In this document: piece by piece, positions 9,535 through 17,669 of the stretch
Position numbering within the stretch: the stretch's first letter is position 1
Layout: the number at the start of each line of letters is the position of its first letter
From: Chara braunii
Taxonomy: Eukaryota; Streptophyta; Charophyceae; Charales; Characeae
Assembly: GCA_003427395.1 (NCBI GenBank)
Contig: BFEA01000341.1
Coordinates: 965,999 to 997,264, forward strand
Reading direction: 5' to 3'
DNA: 31,266 nt
Notes under the pieces: generated by a model
The model's database searches: none
What the model saw: only the letters and a program-made list of their open reading frames with translations
What the model was told of the DNA's origin: nothing
Program-made: the position numbers and the translations under genes

Positions 9535-9619
9535 TCAGGACATTCGCTAGAACTGGAACGATACAGAAAAGATTAACATGACCCTAAAGATAAGAATTAT
9601 GCCTCTCGTTTGGTCATTG
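9535..9619 (+). pseudogene. U6 snRNA-like sequence, decayed, nearly full length
   Basis: Matches U6 from the 5' stem into the 3' half. GGACAT, then TGGAACGATACAGA-AAGATTA-CATG align to the U6 core, followed by a weaker match through the region of the telestem/ISL to TTTGGTCATT. The ACAGAGA box reads ACAGAAA and AGC reads AAC, so the catalytic core is damaged. Most differences from the plant U6 consensus in the core are transitions. There is no TATA box or upstream sequence element at the spacing that plant U6 genes use, and no T-run terminator at the end. U6 is the spliceosomal catalytic RNA; this copy is best read as a retro-pseudogene. Confidence 0.7.
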
Positions 9620-9700
9620 TGCATGCACGTCTATTCCCACGGCTACGTTGTTGTAGGGCCGCACCGTGCAAGCTCTTCGGCTTTGTCAAAGGGCAGAACG

Positions 9701-9843
9701 CAGAGCGAGGCCAGTGAAAAACCTTGGTGGGAAGGTTCGTAACGATATAGTTTGCCAGCCGTCCACAGTACGGGGTGTAGGGGCGGAAGACTAATTGAAC
9801 CGTCTAGTAGCGGGTCCCCGCTGATGTTTTTCCTTCAGAATAG
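9701..9843 (+). pseudogene. 28S (25S) rRNA fragment, diverged
   Basis: GCGAGGCCAGTGAAAAACC...GGTGGGAAGGTTCGTAACGAT, then GTAGGGGCGGAAGACTAAT, TGAACCGTCTAGTAGC and TTTTTCCTTCAGAATAG follow, in order, the conserved domain II segment of eukaryotic large-subunit rRNA (the canonical versions being GAAGCCAGAGGAAAC, GGTCCGTAGCGGT, GGGGCGAAAGACTAATCGA, ACCATCTAGTAGC and GTTTCCCTCAGGATAG). About 140 nt are present, with many substitutions. It is flanked by two U6-derived pieces and no other rRNA, so it is an isolated relic, not an rDNA unit. Confidence 0.75.
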
Positions 9844-9866
9844 TCGGGACTACTAGCCGGCGCTAA

Positions 9867-9916
9867 GCCCTTAGGGACATCCGCTAAAATTGGAACGATA
9901 TAGAGAGGATTAGCAT
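9867..9916 (+). pseudogene. U6 snRNA 5' fragment, well conserved
   Basis: GCCCTTAGGGACATCCG, then TAAAATTGGAACGATA and AGAGAGGATTAGCAT match the first ~50 nt of plant U6 almost base for base (C for A after CATCCG, T for C in ATACAG, G for A after AGAGA). The 5' stem-loop can still form. Identity stops abruptly after GATTAGCAT, so the 3' half including the ISL is absent. It starts 24 nt after the 28S fragment ends. A 5'-only fragment is unusual for ordinary reverse-transcribed copies, which usually lose the 5' end. Confidence 0.85.
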
Positions 9917-11279
9917 AAATCAGGAAAAAGTCTGGGCGCTATAGCTTTTTCTCTTTTGTTTCCACTTTGGGAGAATCGGGCGCTGTGGGATCGGTTGAGG
10001 GCTGCTCTAATAAGAGGCGGAAAGGAAGACGTATGCGCAGACGATCGGTAGAGACGGGGAATCGAGGAAGGCGCGCAACGGACAAGAGAGGTGAATCGGA
10101 ATGCTGAAGTGCGCTGAATACATTCGCAACATGGTTGAAAGGGGATATGGAAGAGCAAAATTGGTATAGCTAACCCGTTTTTTGACGGATGTAGTCGAAT
10201 CAGAGGTCAAGATGGAGGTTTTGGCGATGGGCGAGTAGCATGACTGTGCTGTATTTAACGTTAGATTAATGGTTAGGGCGATATGATGATTAAGGATTGC
10301 ACAACGGCTATGAAAAACAGGAAATTGGCGGGGAAGAAAACATCAGCGGGCGAAGGGAAAAATTACGAACTGGAGGTTTGGTTAACGGGCGAGTTAAGCG
10401 GTGAAGTTAAATCAGGGAAAGAGTTAGTTGAAAAGGAGATAGTGGGAGAGCGAGTTGCGCAGGAGTAATGGTGGAGATGAACGAGGTAGAAGCAGGGAAC
10501 GTGAACTAGACCCGACACGTTACGGTTCAGGCAAGGAGAGATGCGGGATAGGGTTTCGGAGGTCGAGTGATTTCGATAGTGGGATTTTGTTTTGGAAGCT
10601 AGCGGTGCGTTAGTAAGGCAAGTGTGTTGTGCTAAAGTAAACAGAAACGGAGGCATGACTCTGAATTTTAACAAAAAGTTCATTCGACTTTGCTTAGCCT
10701 GTCAGCGGAAGTAGCGGGGGACTAGGTGTACGACTAGAAGCTTATTTATCGATCGACACGTTTGTTCGTTCTATCAACAGAAGTAGTGTGAGGCCAACCA
10801 TGGGGATTTGAGACTTATCTATTGGTTGGCATACGTTCCGGCAGTAGATTCACCAGGATCGGAGACGTACCTGCTAGCCGGCGTATTCGTCTCACGCGTG
10901 GCTGAATACCAGGGTATGTTTCCATGTTCTTGCAGATGGGGGTTTTTTCATTCAATACCTTAGCAGTCTGGTTGGTCTGATGTGTTTTTATGCCCCTTCG
11001 TGCGTCAGTATTGTCTGATTTAGTCGGGAGTTCGAAATGAAGTCGCAAGGTCTGGACACTTCACCTATTGGCCAGTTCGCTACTCGTCCCATCATTTGGA
11101 ACAGTAGAGGGGGGCAGGCTGGGGAGCTGCAGACTTACCTGTTGAATGGCGTACGACTCGTTGTGTTGATCATCATTTGGTCATTGGTTAGGTACAGACA
11201 GGGCATGAGATGCAAGCTTGCTTGCTAACCAGTACGCCATCTATCCTATCGGGTTGAAGTATTACGGGATTCAACCGTG
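9917..11279. other. Intergenic, no recognised gene
   Basis: G- and A-rich sequence with frames up to 106 codons, none with a recognisable motif. From about 11280 it grades into the inverted repeat element. Confidence 0.45.
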
Positions 11280-12625
11280 GGTTAGGTACGTGTTTGGCCG
11301 TTGCTTTGATTGGGCACTTGGGGGAGTTAAGGCGGGGGATAAGGGAGATAGTGACCCAGCTACACCGGCGGATTCAGTATATTAGGGGGGTGATCAAGCA
11401 TGTATAAAGGGGGGGCTTTGCTGCGAATTGAGAGATCGTTTGGGAGTCAACAATTGGCAGTTTGGTTTCAGTTTTACCAAGGTGTTGCTGTGTTTTGGCC
11501 GCCATTGCGGGGCCCTCAGAAGCATGAAGATATCAAGGCCCTCTTCTGCGAGTTGAGTCAGTCCCTTCCTTGTATGTCGAGAGTTTGAGCCCCCTCATTC
11601 TGCCCTTCTTACTTTTGAGTTTAGTCTGTGGTTACGAGAGGAAGGCGGCAGGCGGGATTGCAACCCGTAGGACCACATCAAGACTTTGTGGGGAGTCTGC
11701 CCACCGATTGTGGGAGATCTGCGGGAACCTAGGCGAGGTTCTGGAGGCAGGGAACTGAGTGGTAACATCAATTCCTTCTGTGAACCCTGTTACCACCCTT
11801 ACCTGTACATCTTGCTGCAATTTGACTGAGTGTACTGTATGTGTCCCATATTGACTTTATGTTCAACTTTTTGACATAAATCAGACTTAAGTAAGAGGAT
11901 GCGTGCACAATCTTAGTTTCATTTTTTTTGTTTGCCTGAAGTCAGATTGTGAACAGGGTTTGCATTTGGGGGAAGGTTGGAGGAAGGTGGTTTTGCTTGC
12001 GTTTGATTGGGTCAACCAAAGGCTGGGCATTGAACCAAGTTGGACGGCCTAGTGCTGTGTTTATTTTGACTGCCTAGAGGACCAGACAATTGTTCCTAAA
12101 TTGGCTTTTTCAGGAACCAAGCAATTGTTCCATAAGTTGGGATAGCTTGGTTGCCTTGGTTTATTTTGGAGTTTCTGATGTATCTTTTGTTTCTGAAAGA
12201 GGAAGTTTGAGCAATTGTTCCATAAGTTTGGATGGCTTGAACTGTTTATTATGGGGATTATCGGGCGAAGGACTAGACAATTGTTCCTAAGTTGGATGGT
12301 CTGGTCGGAAGCCACACACATGCTGGAACCAAAAGGCTAAATTTTGTCTATACCGTATTATTATTTTACTTTATATACAGGCCAGTCAAACAATTGTTCC
12401 TAAGTCGGATGCTCTGACTATAGCTTATCACAACTGAAGAGAGTATTAATTAAAAGAAATTGATGGTAAGCAGGGGCAGGCTGAACCTTGTTTCTAAGTT
12501 GAACGGTTCAGTGATATGCTACCCTAAAAGACGAAGTGCAGAGAGAAATATATAACTTGGCTATTTTAAACAGCCCAGGGCGACTAGGCATTGTACTAAG
12601 TTGGACGGCCACGGCCTCGGCATTG
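11280..12625 (+). mobile_element. Unrecognised element with hairpin array, copy A
   Basis: Homologous, in inverted orientation, to about 19105-17670. Landmarks shared in order: a decayed coding-like segment (11280-11420), TTTGGCCGCCATTGCGGGG (about 11497), the AGGAAGGCGGCA...GATTGCAACCCGTAGGACC block (about 11639-11675), CCTAGGCGAGGTTCTGGAGG (about 11728-11750), GTCAACCAAAGGCTGGGCAT (12011-12030), and then the hairpin array. The two copies are clearly related but well diverged. No LTR ends, transposase or RT is visible, so the class is unknown; a non-autonomous retroelement is a possibility. Confidence 0.7.
12022..12512 (+). ncRNA. Array of hairpins with conserved loop (copy A)
   Basis: Seven loop cores, six with paired flanks. 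The loop consensus is roughly AATTGTTCCTAAGTTGGATG. Stems: 12022-12028/12047-12053 (7 pairs, 2 G.T); 12115-12122/12145-12152 (8); 12204-12212/12235-12243 (9, 2 G.T); 12271-12278/12299-12306 (8, 1 G.T); 12384-12388/12415-12419 (5); 12480-12486/12506-12512 (7, 1 G.T). The core at about 12089 has lost its stem. Stem sequences differ between hairpins (for instance ACCAAGC, TTTGAGC, ACTAGAC, GCTGAAC) but each is matched by its own partner. An eighth weak core lies near 12596-12616. The array would fold if transcribed from the plus strand; no promoter is identified. Confidence 0.7.
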
Positions 12626-13310
12626 GCCTGTCGGCCCCCTGGCTCGATTTCAAACCCGACGAGCCAAGGAAATTAAAAAAAAACCGCTTCTTATTCCTCC
12701 CTCGCCACGACCCCTATGACTATCGCCGCTCTTTTTAGCCTACTTAGGCCCCGAATCGCGCGGCTTGGCAACCGTGCGTCATTATTTTGATAGAATAGGT
12801 CTGGCTCTATCATTTCCATGCCCGCAAGCCTCTGCGCCCTTCTAGAAACCGCCAACCACCGCCATTACTTTCGGATGCCGCAAGTGTCTGAACTAAAGCT
12901 CTAAAAGTTTCTCTCAGTCGTAGGTCAGACCTGAATAAACTTTTGGCAACCGTCAGTCTCATCAAGTCCTTCAATTCAACGAAAGAGTCGGACAACGTCC
13001 TAAGTTAAAAAACCCCGACAAATACCGTTGTCCCGTTTTTCCCAACATTGAGAAAGGTAGTGGTGGTTTAAGATTCAAATTTTTATTTGGGGAATTAAAA
13101 AAATGATATTCTTAAGGAAAAAAAGAATTGAGGGAGAAGCGATCTTAGCTATGTGGGCTATCCAAGAGTATGATAAGGCTAATAGTACTTGGTGGTGACA
13201 ATAGTAATAATATTTGTAGAGGGGACGGGAGGGGGAAGGGGTGATATCAGCTGGCCACTGAGTGGTGGGGGGGGGGAAGTTGGGGGAAGGGGATTTGAGT
13301 TGGGGTCGCG
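12626..13310. other. Intergenic, no recognised gene
   Basis: Unique-looking sequence up to about 13195, then increasingly G-rich towards the gap. Frames here are short and unsupported. Confidence 0.5.
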
Positions 13311-13766
13311 NNNNNNNNNNNNNNNNNNNNNNNNNNNNNNNNNNNNNNNNNNNNNNNNNNNNNNNNNNNNNNNNNNNNNNNNNNNNNNNNNNNNNNNNNN
13401 NNNNNNNNNNNNNNNNNNNNNNNNNNNNNNNNNNNNNNNNNNNNNNNNNNNNNNNNNNNNNNNNNNNNNNNNNNNNNNNNNNNNNNNNNNNNNNNNNNNN
13501 NNNNNNNNNNNNNNNNNNNNNNNNNNNNNNNNNNNNNNNNNNNNNNNNNNNNNNNNNNNNNNNNNNNNNNNNNNNNNNNNNNNNNNNNNNNNNNNNNNNN
13601 NNNNNNNNNNNNNNNNNNNNNNNNNNNNNNNNNNNNNNNNNNNNNNNNNNNNNNNNNNNNNNNNNNNNNNNNNNNNNNNNNNNNNNNNNNNNNNNNNNNN
13701 NNNNNNNNNNNNNNNNNNNNNNNNNNNNNNNNNNNNNNNNNNNNNNNNNNNNNNNNNNNNNNNNNN
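13311..13766. other. Assembly gap (456 N)
   Basis: Run of N. The right flank, and less so the left, is G-rich low-complexity sequence, which is probably why assembly failed. Long frames crossing it are artefacts. Confidence 1.
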
Positions 13767-14060
13767 CGGCGCACGGGGGGAAACAAAGTGCGGGAGGAGT
13801 AGAGAGCAGTGGGGGAAAGAAGCGCGCAGGGGAAAATACAGCGTGCGCGGGGAGGTAACGTGGGGGGGAAGTAGCGAGAGGGGGAAAAAGCAGCGCGCCG
13901 GGGGAAATAGAGCGCTCGGGGGGGAAGCAGAGCGCACGGGGGGGGGGAAGGTAGCGCACAAGGGGAAAAGCAGCACGCGGGGGGAAACAGAGGGCGAGGG
14001 GGGGGGAAGGTAGCGTGTGGGGGAAGCGGAGCGCGCATGGGAGGGAAGATAACGCACGGG
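13767..14060. repeat. G-rich minisatellite
   Basis: Irregular repeats of about 20-25 bp built on GGGGGGAARCAGAGCGCACG-like units (variants GGGGAAATAGAGCGC, GGGGAAGGTAGCGCA). It probably continues into the gap. Its complementary strand is C/A-rich and gives spurious Pro/Ser/Arg-rich frames. Confidence 0.9.
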
Positions 14061-14531
14061 GGGATGACGAGGATGATAATGATGGAGATGATGACGATGA
14101 TGATAACGGTGACGAGAACGATGATGATGATGATGATGATGATGATTGAATCGAGATCGATTCGATTTCGATTTCGAAAATCAATACGATTTTGATTTTT
14201 TGAAATCGTTGGGGTTTGGATATTGAAATAGATGTTCGATTTCGAAGTCCGATCGGGGGAAGACGATGAGACGAAGATGAGGGGAAGAAGAAACGAAAAG
14301 AAACGATGTCGGGGAAGAAAAAGAAGAAAGAGAAAAAAAAGAGAATGAAGTACCTGTGCGTCGTCATCAACATTTCAGGATCGGTGATGACGTGGCAATG
14401 TTGTCGTTGAAGATGATGACGGCGGGGATGACATGGCAATGTTGATGATGAAGGCGATGATGACGATGATGATATGGTGTCGTTAAAGCTGCTCCGCGTC
14501 AATCAGGGCGGGCGGGAGGGCGATCAATGTC
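14061..14531. repeat. GAT microsatellite and palindromic GATTTCGA-rich tract
   Basis: A (GAT)n tract at about 14114-14146 is followed by alternating TCGATTTCGA/GATTTTGATT words (14150-14245) and A/G-rich sequence, then further GATGAC/GATGAT words to 14475. No gene. Confidence 0.8.
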
Positions 14532-14543
14532 GCTCCGATACCA
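14532..14543 (-). other. Possible LTR-retrotransposon primer-binding site
   Basis: On the minus strand this reads TGGTATCGGAGC, one base from the tRNA-iMet-complementary TGGTATCAGAGC. It is separated by one base from a CA dinucleotide (plus strand TG at 14545-14546), the expected 3' end of an LTR. The LTR would extend to higher coordinates, but I cannot place its other end, and no gag is visible downstream in the minus direction before the gap. Confidence 0.4.
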
Positions 14544-14545
14544 AT

Positions 14546-16005
14546 GTGACGAGGCAGAGGCAGAGCAACAAGGCTGGAAGAGAGAGGGAGAGTGAGAGCA
14601 CACACACATGCTCACTCAACTTGACGTAGACTCGACACGACTCGACGGGTGCAGACACAAAGTGGCAAAAGTCGCAAAGTCACAGTCTCGAATTCTTGAA
14701 CACAATGTCGAAGCAATGTCCCACTTAACACAAGCACTGAGGCTGAAAACTTGGTGCCCGTACTGGGCTCGAGTCCTTACATAAGTACCGGACTCGAATA
14801 CGGCGCTCAGGGCGAAAGTGAAAAATGCCTCAGGGCCAAAACTGAAAATCGAAAGTCTGAGAGTGGGCGCCAGAATGTCGGATAGCGCGAAGTGTAAAAA
14901 ATCCGAAAGTCCCAAATAAAGGAATTTGAAAACGGGTGCCAAAATGCAGATGGCGCCAGTTGGCGCCAACTGTCCGAAATAAAAAAAGACAAAATCAAAA
15001 AGAAAAAGAATTGTAAAACGAAAAAAGAAAACAAATACTGCAAGTTAGTGGGTGGTAACTTGCGCACCAGGGATCGAGCCCTGGCGGTGTCGAGCGCATC
15101 GGTCCGGCACCGCACAAGGCAGCGCGGGACCCTCCCGGCGGCGTCATGCACGAGTTGGTCTAAATCCTCGTTGCTAATACGTAATGGAGCTTCCGCAAGC
15201 CGCTCCGGCCGAGTGCACCAGCCATACCTCTCGCGAGCCCCTACGACAGGATAGGGCCTACGCGAGTCACGACTTACCTCCACCTTACGGGAGCTGTCAC
15301 CTCCCTTCGGTGGGCGTATCCCCGCCGAGCTACCGGTCCACAATACGAAAGTTAATCAGGTGCAATTGCAGAGGTGGACCAGCCGAGTACGTTGTAGCAT
15401 AGGGTGTACGGGCGGTATTATGCCTTTATTGGACCCGCACGCAAACTGACATCTTGGGGGGGCTGACGCCCCAAGCACGACTCGTCGCCGGTCGACTAGG
15501 ACGCATCCCACACTCCACGCGCACACCACTCTAAAGGACATAAAAATAAAAATACGCACACGTACATGTACACGTACAAAACGACACAGAACAAATAACG
15601 CGACAACACTTAGTCCCTTAGTAGCCATCCCATAACTTTCCGATGCGGAAATCAGATAGACGTCGCGCACAAGACTTAGTATAAAACCGCACGGACGCGA
15701 GGCTAACTAATATCGACTAGCAATGCATGAATACGCAAGTAGTCGCAATGATGACGTACTATATAGTGCCCATAATCAAGCGGTCCCTCGTGGATCCGAG
15801 TACCGCTTATGATTTAAGTGTCAGACTCGACGTATCGTGAGGGTCTACCCCTTCACGATATTGCACGATTGAAGGAATAGCCGTGCGACCTCCGACCTTT
15901 AGCCTGAGCGTCTCGATAGGCAGGGCAAATAGGCTCTGCGAGGGGGGAGATCCCTTCCATGCAGAGTCTAGGGCTTGAGATGTCCTGGACAAGGACCTCG
16001 AATCC
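14546..16005. other. Region between two possible minus-strand LTR junctions
   Basis: No coding gene recognised; the largest frame is 178 codons (minus, 15343-14807), composed of low-information sequence with an F-rich run from an A-rich tract. A short hairpin CCAGGG/CCCTGG (15067-15084) resembles a tRNA T-arm. Part of this stretch may be LTR sequence of the element whose primer-site-like motif is at 14532. Confidence 0.4.
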
Positions 16006-16018
16006 GGGCCTAACACCA
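16006..16018 (-). other. Possible second minus-strand primer-binding site
   Basis: The minus strand reads TGGTGTTAGGCCC with the same one-base spacer and CA (plus-strand TG at 16020-16021) as the motif at 14532. The complementary plus strand (CTCGAATCCGGGCCTAACACCA region) resembles a tRNA 3' end including a T-loop-like TCGAATCC and a terminal CCA. Suggestive only: the primer tRNA is not identified and no partner LTR is in view. Confidence 0.3.
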
Positions 16019-16021
16019 ATG

Positions 16022-16545
16022 TCCGACTAAGAAATCTTTAAGAAGCGTTCAACAATAAAGTGGGGTTTTCGTTCTCCTCTCAATCTCAACCCCTATTTAA
16101 TCTTTAAGCGTGGGCCCTCTCAGGCTACGCGAACACCCGACACGGATACATACATATATATATGTAAATTGGAATAAGTATGTGACGATCACTTCCCACA
16201 GTGACATTGAGACTCCTCACAGCCATATATTCGTGTGTGATCACAGACTGTCAAATCCAAAACCCGAACCACAGAACATACCTGCAATCACGTCAAAGAG
16301 TCAACCAAAAGTCCACGCACGACACGGAGTCATCTTCAACCAACCTCTATACTCATACCCCTCGCTTCAGCCATGCAAGCCCCAACCCTTGTCCAACCAA
16401 CCATAATTAAATACTCAGTACCTTTGTTAAATGGCCATTCAATAGAAGTCTGGGTGAAAACCTTACTAAAACAATAAAATCACTAGGGCTAAAACCTTTT
16501 AGGTTGAGTATTGAGGATGAATTGGAGTTGAGTCGTAGACCAACG
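16022..16545. other. Intergenic, no recognised gene
   Basis: No gene recognised. Contains a short TATATATA palindrome (about 16145-16165). Two overlapping frames of ~98 and 69 codons have no motif. Confidence 0.4.
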
Positions 16546-16661
16546 AATCGGCAACCGATTTGTTATCAGTGATAACAGAAGGTGATCCTTGCAGGATCAA
16601 GCTGAATCTAGTCCAGATCCTGAATCAATCGATCAAGAAGACCTGTAACATAGGACAGGTC
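16546..16661. repeat. Run of four short palindromes
   Basis: AATCGG/CCGATT (16546-16560), the interrupted perfect palindrome TGTTATCAGTGATAACA (16561-16577), TGATCC/GGATCA (16583-16599) and GACCTGT/ACAGGTC (16640-16661). The first two abut directly. They lie at the distal end of the minus-strand element region. Confidence 0.75.
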
Positions 16662-16865
16662 AATCCCCAAGCTAAAATTATAAGTGTATGGAGAATACAT
16701 CTTCATAACATATTCTCACCCAAGACCCTCCTACAAGCTAAGCCTACACCCGCATCTAAGTCAGTGCTCAACGCAAGGCAAACCTATGGCAACATTTTTC
16801 CTATTCAGGGTGGATTGCTAGAATTGCTACTTGTCAAAATATAATCTAACTCCTCTAAACTAAGA

Positions 16866-17390
16866 AAATTTCGGCAGCGCTTCCGGTAGGAAAAGTGCCT
16901 TCTCAGAACTCAAATATGAAAACAAAACAAACTCTAATTCTGGAAAGTCAAGTTTTGTCTAACTCCCTGAAGTAAAAAATTGGCCAGCACTCCCTTTAGA
17001 AAGACAGACTTCCCAGATTTAGACTAAGTCAGCTATGAACTCAGTCATAAAACTTGAGTTCAATTTAAGACAAAATTTAACCAACTCCTTAGATTTGTAG
17101 AAATTTCGGCAGCGCTTCCCGTAGAGAAAGTGTTATTCCAAGATTTATACAAAGCAAAGTTCGGAAAAAAAATGTGACTTTTCAAGGTCAAATTTTGTCC
17201 AACTCCCTGAATTAGCAAAAATTCGGGCAGCACTCCCTTTAGAAAAGGAGACTCCAAATTTTTACTGAGTCATAAAAATCAGACAAGTTAAACTTTGAAA
17301 AGACAAAATCTGATTAACTCTTTGGTTTTGTAGAAATTTCGGCAGCGCATCCCGTAGAGAAAGTAGCTTACCAAAATTTATACAAGGCCA
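16866..17390 (-). repeat. ~234-bp tandem repeat with dimeric half-units
   Basis: AAATTTCGGCAGCGC recurs at 16866, 17101 and 17334 (periods 235 and 233), each followed by a CTTCCSGTAG or CATCCCGTAG and GAAAGTR. Related half-units with GGC(C)AGCACTCCCTTTAGAAA occur at about 16982 and 17226, so the true period is a diverged half-unit of about 111-123 bp. Adjacent to the hairpin array and probably part of the same minus-strand element. Confidence 0.85.
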
Positions 17391-17669
17391 AGTATAAATA
17401 AAAGATCCCAGAAAATGCAGAGATCAACCTAAGTAGAAATAACCTTAGCCCAGAAAATGCAGGAATTGAAACTAACTCATATGGCTCTAGCTTGTGGCGA
17501 GCAACTAAAGCAACTACTTATCAAACTGAAACTCAGTCTAAGTAGTAGTCGCACTTAGTCACATGCAGGCCAAACCACAAAGGTATGTACTCTCATCATC
17601 CCAAAGTTATTTTACATAAAATAGTTCATGAACGTTCAAGTAATTCAACGCTTATACCCAACTTACATA

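Noticed and set aside
9535-9619. Functional U6 gene
   Set aside because: The ACAGAGA and AGC boxes are mutated, and there is no TATA box, upstream element or T-run terminator.
12022-12616. CRISPR-like array (regular short repeats)
   Set aside because: Repeats are imperfect, spacing is irregular, stems vary between units, and the window is eukaryotic; there are no cas genes.
13075-14502. Long minus-strand frames up to 475 codons
   Set aside because: They cross 456 N and consist of Ser/Pro/Phe runs from the minisatellite and GAT repeats.
15067-15084. CCAGGG/CCCTGG hairpin with an ATCGAG loop, like a tRNA T-arm/B box
   Set aside because: No A box or acceptor stem at a usable distance on either strand; a short hairpin alone is not enough.
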